Below, in pieces: positions 30,205 to 39,426 of a stretch of 64,000 bases of DNA; the first letter of the stretch is position 1, and each line of letters starts with the position of its first letter. The notes under the pieces are model-generated. The model searched no databases and was not told where the DNA came from. It saw nothing but the letters and a program-made list of their open reading frames with translations. This DNA is from Erysipelothrix sp. (lineage in GTDB: Bacteria > Bacillota_I > Bacilli_A > Erysipelotrichales > Erysipelotrichaceae). The stretch is from assembly GCA_018335655.1 (NCBI GenBank), contig JAGXRX010000007.1, forward strand, positions 1 to 64,000, in the 5' to 3' direction. The translations under genes were made by a program, and so were the position numbers.

Positions 30205-31410
30205 GTGAGAAAGAAAATATTATCCTTACTATTTCCAGAACAACACTTCAAACATGTCATTGCAACAAACATGTCGAATCTTTTTAAAGTGACATTATTT
30301 ACAATTCCTATCAGTGTAATACATGTAGTTGCATTTGTTTTTTTTGTTAATCCTCAAACTATCTCAGAAATAAATTGGAGACTTGGAATAATTATTGCGC
30401 ATAGTTTGATAATTGTTGTCGCATGTATAATAAGTTTTACTATTCTTGTCTTAAAAAACTATAAAAAAGAAAAAACGATACTTAATTTAATCACACTACT
30501 TGTTTCCGTTTTTTTTATTATGTTCATAGGTATTTGGATTGTGGTAATTGATCAAAGTGTAACAAGCAGTATTTCTGCATTTATTATTATTTATATGGCT
30601 ACTAGTGTTGTATTTCTAATGCCTCCTTTATTAGGTGGATTGGTTTATTCATTAGTTTATGGTGTTTTCTATATTGTAATGGGTATTGTAGTGCAGAATT
30701 CAAATGTTTTATTATCACATCGATTTGACGGGTTTACAGCATTAATTATGGCTATTGCGCTATCAAACATTCTATGGTTTTACTTTACTAACTATGAGAG
30801 TCACAAACTTCAAATACAAGAGCAAAATCAATCTCTTGAGCAGCAAAAACTAGAACTTGAACAACTTAATTATCGCTTAGGTGTTATTGCTTCTATGGAC
30901 AGCATGACACAACTTCTTAATCGACGTGAGTTTGAGATTCAAGTTAACACTGAAATGAATGTCTTTCGAGAAGAAGGTTTTTCCTCAAGTATGGTCATCG
31001 TTGATATAGATCAATTCAAAGTTGTGAACGATACTTATGGCCATCCTGTTGGTGATGAACTTCTTAAGCAATTCTCTCTTCTTCTAAAAGCAGTCCTTAG
31101 AGACAAAGACCTTATAGCTCGTTGGGGAGGCGAGGAGTTTGTCATTATGATTCATGAAACAAACCCTAATGATGCCTTTAAAATAGCAGAGCGATTACGC
31201 AAAAAAATCGAGAATACAACTTTTCACGTTAAAGAACATGACATTAGAATTACCGCAAGTTTTGGTATTGCACCACTAAATTCAACAGATGAAGAACCTT
31301 TATACACTAGTTATTTAAAAGCTGATAAAGCTTTGTATCTTGCAAAGGATTATGGACGTAATAAAACGGTGATCTATACACCTATGGAGAGATATAATGA
31401 GCCTTCTTAA
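30205..31410 (+). CDS. Membrane-anchored diguanylate cyclase (GGEEF)
   Basis: About 6 TM N-terminus, then MDSMTQLLNRREFE and LRDKDLIARWGGEEFVIMI (I-site RxxD and GGEEF intact); GTG start. Confidence 0.94.
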   Translation: MRKKILSLLFPEQHFKHVIATNMSNLFKVTLFTIPISVIHVVAFVFFVNPQTISEINWRLGIIIAHSLIIVVACIISFTILVLKNYKKEKTILNLITLLVSVFFIMFIGIWIVVIDQSVTSSISAFIIIYMATSVVFLMPPLLGGLVYSLVYGVFYIVMGIVVQNSNVLLSHRFDGFTALIMAIALSNILWFYFTNYESHKLQIQEQNQSLEQQKLELEQLNYRLGVIASMDSMTQLLNRREFEIQVNTEMNVFREEGFSSSMVIVDIDQFKVVNDTYGHPVGDELLKQFSLLLKAVLRDKDLIARWGGEEFVIMIHETNPNDAFKIAERLRKKIENTTFHVKEHDIRITASFGIAPLNSTDEEPLYTSYLKADKALYLAKDYGRNKTVIYTPMERYNEPS

Positions 31411-31840
31411 GAAACTGCACTTCAAAGATATTAATCCCTTTATCGTCATTAATTTACCGAAGCAACTTCAAGAGACGTTAGATGAAATGACAGGGTTTTT
31501 CCCACGCAGTGACGTCATAATTCCTTCATGTAAATTTGTCTTATGCTTTGTTTTAAATCAAGATGATCTAAAGAAACTAATCCCTACATTGATTCCATAT
31601 CTTGATGAAGATGCAATGTTTTGGGTTGCATATCCAAAAAGGACTTCAAAGCAATTTAAAACAGACTTAACTCGAGATAATGGTTGGGAACTATTAGGCA
31701 AGTATGGTTATGAGCAAGTCAGTCTTGTATCACTCAATGATGATTTTTCGATTTTTCGAATTAGACATGTCAAGTACATTAAGACTATGATTCGAAGTGA
31801 TTCGATGAAACTAACCAAAAGTAAGAATAATGACGTTTAA
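31397..31840 (+). CDS. DUF3052-like protein
   Basis: FWVAYPKRTSKQFKTDLTRDNGWELLGKYGYEQVSLVSLNDDFSIFRIRHVKY; overlaps DGC gene end by 14 bp. Confidence 0.6.
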   Translation: MSLLKKLHFKDINPFIVINLPKQLQETLDEMTGFFPRSDVIIPSCKFVLCFVLNQDDLKKLIPTLIPYLDEDAMFWVAYPKRTSKQFKTDLTRDNGWELLGKYGYEQVSLVSLNDDFSIFRIRHVKYIKTMIRSDSMKLTKSKNNDV

Positions 31841-31864
31841 GAATGGATATTCCATTCTTTTTTA
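31839..31864 (+). terminator. Intrinsic terminator
   Basis: AAGAATGGA-TAT-TCCATTCTT-TTTT. Confidence 0.88.
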
Positions 31865-31926
31865 GTTCTAAATTTTTATTGAATCACTGAATCATGGTAT
31901 GATTATTCAATATTCTAGGAGGCTTT

Positions 31927-33114
31927 ATGAGTGAATTCAAACTAAATCAAATATCTACTTCAACATTTTTAAAGGATGTTTTAATATGTTCACTTGGAGC
32001 TTTTGGTGGACCAGAAGCCCATTATGGGATTTTTATGCAACAAATGGTTGTCAAGAAGAACTACTTAAGTGAGGAAGAACTTCTTGAACTTATTGCACTA
32101 ACAGGAGTCTTACCAGGTCCAAGTAGTACTCAAACAATCATTGCCATTGGACATAAAGTAGGAGGACCACGTTTAGGACTTCTTACTCTTCTAGTATGGG
32201 CATTACCTATAGTATTGTTTATGACATTATTATCTTTTGCCTTTGATTTTCTTGTGAGTAATAATCTTTCCCTTGATATTGTGCGCTATATAGGTCCTAT
32301 GGCAATAGGATTCATTCTTCTAGCAACCTTTCGTATTTCTAAAAAAGTAATAAAAGATAACTTAACCGTATTCTTATTTCTGTTTAGTGCCTTGTTTTCG
32401 TACTTGCTTCGAGTAGCGTGGATATATCCTGTCTTATTATTAATTGGAGGGCTGGTTAGTGTTCTTAGTCAAAAGCAAAAAGCAGTTGCGAACAAAGTAA
32501 AACTAAACCCACCTTGGAAATATTTAATCCTCTTTATCATCATTGCAATCGGAAGTTTTTGGTTAGCTTTGTTCACTTCAAATCCAATTCTTATAATATT
32601 TGAAAAGTTTTATCGCTATGGTTATCTAGTGATTGGGGGAGGACAAGTTGTCATTCCACTTATGTACTCAGAACTCGTGGATGGATTCAAATATTTAAGT
32701 TCTCAAGAGTTTTTAGTAGGATATGGCTTTGTGCAAGGCATGCCTGGTCCTATGTTTAGTTTTAGTGCTTTTGTAGGAGGATTAGCACTTCGTGATAGTG
32801 GTAATATCCTTCAATTCTTAGGAGGAATCATTGCAGCTGTTGGGATATTTCTTCCTGGAACACTACTAATCTATTTTGTTATACCGGTTTGGGAGCAATT
32901 TAAGAAAAGTGAGATTATAAAATCATCACTAAAGGGTGTCTTGGCAGTTGCTGGTGGGTTTATGTTTACGATTGTTGTAGTTCTTATTATTAGAAATGAT
33001 TTAGATCTGATGAGTATCCTTGTAATCACTGGGACAACATTACTCCTTTGGTCAAATAAAGTACCTGCTCCATTGATTGTCTTTGGCGTAATACTTTTAG
33101 GTCTAATTATTTAG
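31927..33114 (+). CDS. chrA: Chromate transporter (CHR family, two-domain)
   Basis: LGAFGGPEAHYGIFMQ...LTGVLPGPSSTQTIIAIGHKVGGPRLGLL; second half GGGQVVIPLMYSELV...VQGMPGPMFSFSAFVGG. Confidence 0.92.
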   Translation: MSEFKLNQISTSTFLKDVLICSLGAFGGPEAHYGIFMQQMVVKKNYLSEEELLELIALTGVLPGPSSTQTIIAIGHKVGGPRLGLLTLLVWALPIVLFMTLLSFAFDFLVSNNLSLDIVRYIGPMAIGFILLATFRISKKVIKDNLTVFLFLFSALFSYLLRVAWIYPVLLLIGGLVSVLSQKQKAVANKVKLNPPWKYLILFIIIAIGSFWLALFTSNPILIIFEKFYRYGYLVIGGGQVVIPLMYSELVDGFKYLSSQEFLVGYGFVQGMPGPMFSFSAFVGGLALRDSGNILQFLGGIIAAVGIFLPGTLLIYFVIPVWEQFKKSEIIKSSLKGVLAVAGGFMFTIVVVLIIRNDLDLMSILVITGTTLLLWSNKVPAPLIVFGVILLGLII

Positions 33115-33158
33115 TTGTTCTTTTCTTTACTAAGTATGAAAGAGAGATTTACCTGTTT

Positions 33159-34040
33159 ATGAATCAAAACAACATTGAGCATTACTTAAACCAACACTAT
33201 GATCATGTTCAACCTATCACATTAGGTTGGTCACATGACCTAAAGTATTGCGTAAGCAATGACTCAGACTCTAAGAAGTTCTTTATTCGAATTAATCCTA
33301 TCAACAATGAAGTATCTGAGAAATATCGCTTTGATCAAATGCAAACTCTCTATTTAAAAGGATTACCAATCCAAAAACCAATATCATTTGAAACAGTTGA
33401 TGATTTTATAGTTCAAACTTTTGAATGGATTGAAGGGGAAGTTTTAGAATTCATACTAGCTTCACTTGATATCAATACACAAAGAAAACTTGGTGAAGAA
33501 GCAGGAAAGATCTTAAAGAGAATCCATGAATTACCAAGTCAGTATCCAATGGATTGGATAGCTTTCATTCAACGCAAGTTTGAGCGAAAACTTATGGCTT
33601 ACATGCAATGTGGGATAAAAGTAAATCATGAAAGTGACTATCTTAGTGTTTTAGAAAAGAAACTTGATATAAAGAATCGTGAAACGACCTTTCAACACGG
33701 AGATTATCATGTTGGAAACATGCTTTATGCCAATGGTGAGTTAATAATCATTGATTTTAATCGCTCAGATGATGGTGATCCATGGCAAGATTTCGATCGA
33801 ATTGCTTTTAGCACAAAAATAAGCCCTGAGTTTGCTAAGGGACAAATTCAAGGATACTTTAATCATGATGTCCCTGAAGATTTTTTTACAACGCTACGAT
33901 ACTATTTCTCCTTAAATGCTTTCGGATCTATCCCATGGGCTATTCCTTATGGTGAGCAGGAGGTAGCAGTCATGCAAGAAATCGCATCATTAATCCATTC
34001 GTGGTATGAGAACAGTGACATTCCAACATGGTACAAGTAG
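33159..34040 (+). CDS. Aminoglycoside phosphotransferase-fold family protein
   Basis: TTFQHGDYHVGNMLYANGELIIIDFNRSDDGDPWQDFDR kinase loop. Confidence 0.88.
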   Translation: MNQNNIEHYLNQHYDHVQPITLGWSHDLKYCVSNDSDSKKFFIRINPINNEVSEKYRFDQMQTLYLKGLPIQKPISFETVDDFIVQTFEWIEGEVLEFILASLDINTQRKLGEEAGKILKRIHELPSQYPMDWIAFIQRKFERKLMAYMQCGIKVNHESDYLSVLEKKLDIKNRETTFQHGDYHVGNMLYANGELIIIDFNRSDDGDPWQDFDRIAFSTKISPEFAKGQIQGYFNHDVPEDFFTTLRYYFSLNAFGSIPWAIPYGEQEVAVMQEIASLIHSWYENSDIPTWYK

Positions 34041-34100
34041 CAAAAGTGTCGTTATAACACACACTATAGAATTATGATAAAATTTAAACGAGGTGATATT

Positions 34101-34622
34101 ATGGACCAAAAAGAACTTCTTCAAACACGATTTAATCATCATCCAATGAGACATCCTAATCTATCTTGGGAGGACGTATCTCCTTTTTTGGATGCTAAAA
34201 TGTGGGATATCATTCAATACATGGAAGAAACAGGAGGTGAACCTGACCTTATTGAGTATCAAGGGAAATGGTTAATGGTGGACATGAGCAAAGAATCACC
34301 AATAGAGCGTAGAAATTGTTGCTATGACAAGCAAGCACGTGTCAATCGTAAGAAATTCCCTCCGCAAACTTCTGCTCAAGAAGATGCTATGTTGCATCAA
34401 TTAACCCTCGTTGATGAGGATCTATATTTATTTATTAATAAGATTGAGCATTTAGATTTAAAAACATCAAGTTGGTTGTTAACACCAGAAGAGATTCGAT
34501 CCAAAGGAGGAGCTCTCACCGGAGACACTCGCTTTGGAAGAACATTTATTTACCATAACGGTGCAGATTCCTATTATGGTGTAAGAGCTTATCGTGGCTA
34601 CTTTGAGGTTAAACAAGGATGA
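34101..34622 (+). CDS. DUF4256 family protein
   Basis: RFNHHPMRHPNLSWEDV...METGGEPDLIEYQGKWLMVDMSKESPIERRNCCYDKQAR...FGRTFIYHNGADSYYGVRAYRG. Confidence 0.85.
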   Translation: MDQKELLQTRFNHHPMRHPNLSWEDVSPFLDAKMWDIIQYMEETGGEPDLIEYQGKWLMVDMSKESPIERRNCCYDKQARVNRKKFPPQTSAQEDAMLHQLTLVDEDLYLFINKIEHLDLKTSSWLLTPEEIRSKGGALTGDTRFGRTFIYHNGADSYYGVRAYRGYFEVKQG

Positions 34623-35158
34623 ACTTACATACACCTCGATTAACACTTCGAGCATTTCATCAAGATGATTCAGAAATGGTCGCTAAGCTATGTCACAATA
34701 AAAAACTCTATGACATGACACTATCACTTCCTTATCCATATACCATTGAAATGGCAAAATCATGGATTGCATTACATGAAACATGGAGACAGGAACTTCA
34801 ACGATTTGAATGGGCTATTGTTCATACTCAAACAAATCAACTCATGGGTGCAATTGGTTTAGGTTATAATCGCAATCATCATCATGGTGAGGTAGGTTAT
34901 TGGCTCGGTGAACCATTTTGGAAACAAGGATATGCTTCTGAAGCATTAAAGCGTGTTATTGAATGGGCATTTAATGAACAACATTATCATCGAATCTTTG
35001 CTCGTCATTTCTTATTTAATCAAGCATCTCGCAAAGTTATGGAAAAAGCAGGACTGACCTATGAAGGGACCATGGTTGATCATATGCTAAAGGATGGAAA
35101 ATACATTACATTGGATTGCTTAAGTATCATTAATCCGAATTCTGGTAAAGAGACATGA
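34619..35158 (+). CDS. GNAT N-acetyltransferase (RimJ/RimL-like)
   Basis: HTPRLTLRAFHQDD...GEVGYWLGEPFWKQGYASEALKRVIEWAF. Confidence 0.92.
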   Translation: MNLHTPRLTLRAFHQDDSEMVAKLCHNKKLYDMTLSLPYPYTIEMAKSWIALHETWRQELQRFEWAIVHTQTNQLMGAIGLGYNRNHHHGEVGYWLGEPFWKQGYASEALKRVIEWAFNEQHYHRIFARHFLFNQASRKVMEKAGLTYEGTMVDHMLKDGKYITLDCLSIINPNSGKET

Positions 35159-35859
35159 CATTTCTTAAAAGGAGATTTCGATGGATACTAAGTGGATTAC
35201 TCTTTGGATTATTACTCTTCACAATCATTCCATATCATATATCCTATGCACCTGAAAGGCTTGCCATTGATGCTTATAAACAAGCAACCCCTACATCATT
35301 TGGGTATGAATATAACTCACAAGCTAAGATTCATATCATTATGTACCCTGGTGGATTAGTATCTCATATTGCCTATGCACCACTAGCTTATGATTTATCA
35401 CTCAAAGGTTATCGAGTCAGTGTACTTGAAGTTCCACTCAATTTAGCAATTACACAACCTCTAGCATTTAAAGGTGTTGATGTTTCAAATAGTGAACTAA
35501 TCATCCTAATGGGTCACTCATTAGGGGGTGTAACAGCATCCATTGCTATGGAAACAAATACAGTGGACGGTCTTATCCTTTTAGCATCATATCCACTTAA
35601 TGCTTCATTAATTCAAGGTAATCCAAAAATTTTAAGTATTTTAGGATCAAAGGATGGACTTCTCAATCTTGATGCTTATGAAGAAGCAGTTTTAGGATTA
35701 TCTTTTGAAGAAGTTATCCTTGAAGGGGGTAATCATGCTCAGTTTGGTTCCTATGGACCGCAAACTAATGATTTAGAAGCATCAATATCACCGAGTATTC
35801 AGCGAACACTTATCATTAATGCTATAGATGAATGGATTAACACAAAACTCATTCCATAA
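35155..35859 (+). CDS. Alpha/beta hydrolase
   Basis: ILMGHSLGGVTASIAM nucleophile elbow; LSILGSKDGLLN; EGGNHAQFG. Confidence 0.88.
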   Translation: MTFLKRRFRWILSGLLFGLLLFTIIPYHISYAPERLAIDAYKQATPTSFGYEYNSQAKIHIIMYPGGLVSHIAYAPLAYDLSLKGYRVSVLEVPLNLAITQPLAFKGVDVSNSELIILMGHSLGGVTASIAMETNTVDGLILLASYPLNASLIQGNPKILSILGSKDGLLNLDAYEEAVLGLSFEEVILEGGNHAQFGSYGPQTNDLEASISPSIQRTLIINAIDEWINTKLIP

Positions 35860-35868
35860 GGAGAAATT

Positions 35869-36330
35869 ATGTACTATCTAGCGTATGGTTCAAATCATGG
35901 CATCGATCAAATGAAATTAAGATGTCCTAATGCAAAGAAAATCGGAAATTCGGTTTTAAATGATATTCAGCTAGTTTTTATTGGTGAAAATAAAAATGAA
36001 GGATATGCTTCACTTGCGATGAAAGAAGGAGCTCAAACTCCAATTACCATTTATGAGTTAAGTGAATCAGATGTTCAAGCACTTGATCGTTTTGAAGGTG
36101 TTTCTAAATATGTTTATCGTAAAGAAAACTGGAGAATTCGCTTTGATGGTCAGCGCATTGAAGGAATGGTATATCTACGAACATCTGGAGTATATCAACT
36201 TCCTAGTGATGAATATTTGAATCGAATGATGAAAGGTTATCAAGATCAAGGCTTTGAGTTGAAGACAATTCATTTTGCCTTAGATTTAAGTGATAGTTTG
36301 GAAGGGAAACCATGTCTGAACAAGATTTAG
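35869..36330 (+). CDS. Gamma-glutamylcyclotransferase-like protein
   Basis: MYYLAYGSNHGIDQMKLRCPNAKKIG; LDRFEGVSKYVYRKENW. Confidence 0.88.
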   Translation: MYYLAYGSNHGIDQMKLRCPNAKKIGNSVLNDIQLVFIGENKNEGYASLAMKEGAQTPITIYELSESDVQALDRFEGVSKYVYRKENWRIRFDGQRIEGMVYLRTSGVYQLPSDEYLNRMMKGYQDQGFELKTIHFALDLSDSLEGKPCLNKI

Positions 36331-36839
36331 TCATTACTTTAAGACCTTTTAGACAAGATGATTTCAATGCTTGGTTATGGGTCCATGAACATCAACATCC
36401 TTCTATGAATTCATTTGATGAAGGATATTTTCCAACGCAAGGATTTAATGAACGATACTTTAACTCATTGATTACAGAATATGAGGAACTAAGTGAAAAC
36501 CATGATGCGTTTGTATTTGGCGCATTTGATCAAGAACAACGTCTTTGTGCAATCGCTCAACTTATAACATTGAGTGACGATTTAAAGACTGCAGAATTAA
36601 AACTTAGAGTTTTTAATTTATATTTTAATCGTGGTGTAGGTAAACAATCGCTAATATTACTTTTAGAGAAAGCAAAGGAAATTGGTTACTCTAAACTACT
36701 AGCTCACTGTTCACTACATCATGAAGTGGCACAGAAACTATTCACGTCTTTAGGATTTAGTGATGAAGGGCACAAACTTGTTCAAGAATGTGATCAAGTG
36801 TGTTGGCCAACAAAACATGTCTTTTCTATAAATTTGTAA
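36312..36839 (+). CDS. GNAT N-acetyltransferase
   Basis: TLRPFRQDDFNAW...FNRGVGKQSLILLLEKAKEIG...LFTSLGFSDEG. Confidence 0.8.
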   Translation: MSEQDLVITLRPFRQDDFNAWLWVHEHQHPSMNSFDEGYFPTQGFNERYFNSLITEYEELSENHDAFVFGAFDQEQRLCAIAQLITLSDDLKTAELKLRVFNLYFNRGVGKQSLILLLEKAKEIGYSKLLAHCSLHHEVAQKLFTSLGFSDEGHKLVQECDQVCWPTKHVFSINL

Positions 36840-36884
36840 TATTAGTAAAAGTAAACAAAAAGTTTTCTATTAACAAAAAAAGAC

Positions 36885-36913
36885 TTGCATTATAGTATGT
36901 TATCCTATAAAAT
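36885..36913 (+). promoter_or_regulatory. Predicted promoter of the polyamine operon leader
   Basis: TTGCAT-N17-TAAAAT. Confidence 0.6.
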
Positions 36914-36919
36914 CATGTA

Positions 36920-37171
36920 GTAATAGAAGTCCACAGGATACTGTGCTATTGCAACCAATTTTGTTTCCTTGACCGACACTTAATGTGTCTTAAACGGCCA
37001 AACGGACAGCCAGGTTAAAAGCCGAAATTGCGATTGTAAATCGTGTTGATTGATGATGGTTCATCAAAGAGTTCTTCTCAACATGGGCACCCCAAACTTT
37101 GTTTGGATTCCTTAACTTCAGGCATTATTGCGTAAAAGTGTGTTGTGAAGGCCATCATCTGGTCTTTTTTT
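36920..37171 (+). ncRNA. Structured 5' leader with attenuator architecture upstream of speD (class unassigned)
   Basis: Hairpins AATAG-CACAG/CTGTG-CTATT, GACAC/GTGTC, CGGC/GCCG, CGAT/ATCG, TTGATGA/TCATCAA, CCAAAC/GTTTGG; GATGATGG (37052-37059) is the exact reverse complement of CCATCATC (37152-37159) in the terminator. Confidence 0.65.
37150..37171 (+). terminator. Terminator 17 nt upstream of speD start (attenuator)
   Basis: GGCCA-TCATC-TGGTC-TTTTTTT. Confidence 0.82.
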
Positions 37172-37187
37172 CATGTAAGGAGCACTC

Positions 37188-37994
37188 ATGAGCAAAATCA
37201 AACTGTATGGATTTAATAATCTTACCAAAACACTATCATTCAATATCTTCGATATTGCGTACGTTGAAAATGAAAAGCAACGTCAAGACTATGTCGCTTA
37301 TATTGATGAGCAGTATAATGCACACCGTCTCACAAGTATTCTTGTGGATGTAACCCACATGATTGGGGCAACAGTTTTAAACATTTCTAAACAAGACTAT
37401 GATCCTCAAGGAGCGAGTGTTACTTTACTTATCTCTGAAGAACCTCTTGAAGACGGACAACTTGACGCATCATGTTCAGTGGATCCTCAATTCATTAAAA
37501 AAGAAAGTGTTGCAGGACATCTTGATAAATCACATGTGACTGTCCATACTTATCCTGAGTATCATCCAGATCTTAATATCGCAACCTTTAGAGTTGATAT
37601 TGATGTGTCAACATGTGGAAAAATTTCTCCACTTAATGCACTCAATTATCTAATTAATTCCTTTGATTCAGATATTATTACACTTGATTATCGTGTACGT
37701 GGATTCACACGTGATGAGAATGGAAGAAAACTCTTTATTGACCACCCAATCACAAGTATTCAAGACTACATTGAACCTGTAGTATTAGATAAGTATGATG
37801 CCGTGGACATTAACATGTACCAATCAAATATTTTCCATACTAAACTTATCTTATCGGATGTTCAATTAGCGAACTACTTATTTGCATCATCCCCACAAGC
37901 CTATACACCTAAACAAAAACTAGACATTACACGACGTCTTCGTCAAGAGATGATCGAGATATTCTCATCATCAAATGTCTTTGACAATGAGTAA
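37188..37994 (+). CDS. speD: S-adenosylmethionine decarboxylase proenzyme, E. coli-type
   Basis: KSHVTVHTYPEYHPDLNIATFRVDIDVSTCGKISPLNALNYLI, pyruvoyl Ser in SHVTVHTYPE. Confidence 0.93.
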   Translation: MSKIKLYGFNNLTKTLSFNIFDIAYVENEKQRQDYVAYIDEQYNAHRLTSILVDVTHMIGATVLNISKQDYDPQGASVTLLISEEPLEDGQLDASCSVDPQFIKKESVAGHLDKSHVTVHTYPEYHPDLNIATFRVDIDVSTCGKISPLNALNYLINSFDSDIITLDYRVRGFTRDENGRKLFIDHPITSIQDYIEPVVLDKYDAVDINMYQSNIFHTKLILSDVQLANYLFASSPQAYTPKQKLDITRRLRQEMIEIFSSSNVFDNE

Positions 37995-39426
37995 GACTCC
38001 ACTGCTTGATGGACTTAATCGCTACGTCAAGAAACGTGTTGTAGCATTTGATGTCCCAGGTCACAAACAAGGTAAAGGGGATAAAACACTCATTGATGTC
38101 TTTGGGGCTCAATGTGTTCAATATGACTTTAATTCATCTCAATATTTAGATAATCTTGGTAATCCTTCGGGAATTATTAAGGAAGCTCATGATCTTGCAG
38201 CTCAAGCTTTTAGTGCAAACCATGCTTTCTTTATGGTCAATGGCACATCGATGGCTGTGATGGTTATGATTTTAGCATGTGTTAAAGAGCATGAAAGTAT
38301 TATCATGCCACGAAATGTACATAAATCAGCACTCAATGCCTTAATTCTAGGAGGTGCACATCCAATCTATGTTGATCCTGGCATGGATCCTCAACTTGGT
38401 ATTTCCTGTGCGATGGATGCAGATGATGTAATAAAGACCATCAAAGAACATCCTTATGCGAAAGCAGTGTTTGTAAATAACCCAACATATTATGGCTTAG
38501 TCAGTGACTTAGCTTCAATTGTGAAGGTAGCACATGAGTATGGTATGAAGGTTCTTGTAGATGAAGCTCATGGAGCACATTTCTACTTTCACAATGACTT
38601 ACCAGTCTCAGCCATGGCAGCAAAAGCAGATATGAGTAGTATCTCACTTCATAAAACAGGGGGATCACTCACTCAGTCATCGATTCTTTTATGTGGAGAG
38701 AACATGGATTATGATCATGTCCTTCAAACAATTAACTTACTTCAAACGACTTCTGCGAGTTATATTCTTATGGCTTCTCTTGATGTCGCTCGCGCTAAAC
38801 TTCAAGAAGAAGGTGAGGCGATGTTCACAAAAATCATGGCACTCGCTGATTATGCACGAAATGAGATTAATGCCATGGGTGGATATATTGCCTTTGGAGT
38901 TGATCGCATAGGACAACACGGAATCTTTGGATATGATCGCACAAAACTGAGCATTCATACCCAAGGAGTAGGATTAAGTGGTAAAAAAGTGTACGATATA
39001 TTAAGAGATGAGTATGGTATTCAACTTGAATTTGGTGATGTTTCTAATGTCTTAGCCATTATTTCAGTTGGAGATCGTGCTTTAGAAGTTGAGCGTTTGA
39101 TTGCTGCACTTCAAGATATAAAACATCGCTATAAGCAAGCACAAACAACTCAAAATATCCAAGAATTTATTCAACCTCATGTGTTAATGAGTCCTAAGCA
39201 GGCTTATAGTGCTCATCATGAAATGGTCGATTTTAATTCATCTTTAGGTAGAATTAGCGCAGAAATGATTATGGCTTATCCCCCAGGAATTCCTATTTTA
39301 TCTTATGGGGAAGAAATCACGTCCGATGTCTTAGAGTACATTGCGTTTGGACGATTAAATGAGCAATTTTTAATGGGATCACATGATTCCAGTTTAAAGA
39401 CCCTTAAGGTCGTCAAGGAGGACTAA
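37975..39426 (+). CDS. speA: Arginine (Orn/Lys/Arg) decarboxylase, PLP fold type I
   Basis: FDVPGHKQGKGDKTLIDVFG, VNGTSMAVMVMI, LVDEAHGAHFYFHNDLP, SISLHKTGGSLTQSS (PLP Lys). Arginine specificity inferred from downstream speB. Confidence 0.9.
   Translation: MSLTMSKTPLLDGLNRYVKKRVVAFDVPGHKQGKGDKTLIDVFGAQCVQYDFNSSQYLDNLGNPSGIIKEAHDLAAQAFSANHAFFMVNGTSMAVMVMILACVKEHESIIMPRNVHKSALNALILGGAHPIYVDPGMDPQLGISCAMDADDVIKTIKEHPYAKAVFVNNPTYYGLVSDLASIVKVAHEYGMKVLVDEAHGAHFYFHNDLPVSAMAAKADMSSISLHKTGGSLTQSSILLCGENMDYDHVLQTINLLQTTSASYILMASLDVARAKLQEEGEAMFTKIMALADYARNEINAMGGYIAFGVDRIGQHGIFGYDRTKLSIHTQGVGLSGKKVYDILRDEYGIQLEFGDVSNVLAIISVGDRALEVERLIAALQDIKHRYKQAQTTQNIQEFIQPHVLMSPKQAYSAHHEMVDFNSSLGRISAEMIMAYPPGIPILSYGEEITSDVLEYIAFGRLNEQFLMGSHDSSLKTLKVVKED

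Noticed and set aside
33159-34040. Aminoglycoside resistance gene
   Set aside because: Only the generic APH fold is supported; resistance function cannot be inferred and neighbouring genes give no mobile context.
36920-37171. T-box, SAM-I, lysine, c-di-GMP-I (GEMM), M-box or ydaO identity for the speD leader
   Set aside because: Signature cores (for example AGGGTGGNACCGCG, GACGCAAAGC) are absent; partial similarity AGCCAGGTT to the GEMM 3' end is not accompanied by the rest of the aptamer.
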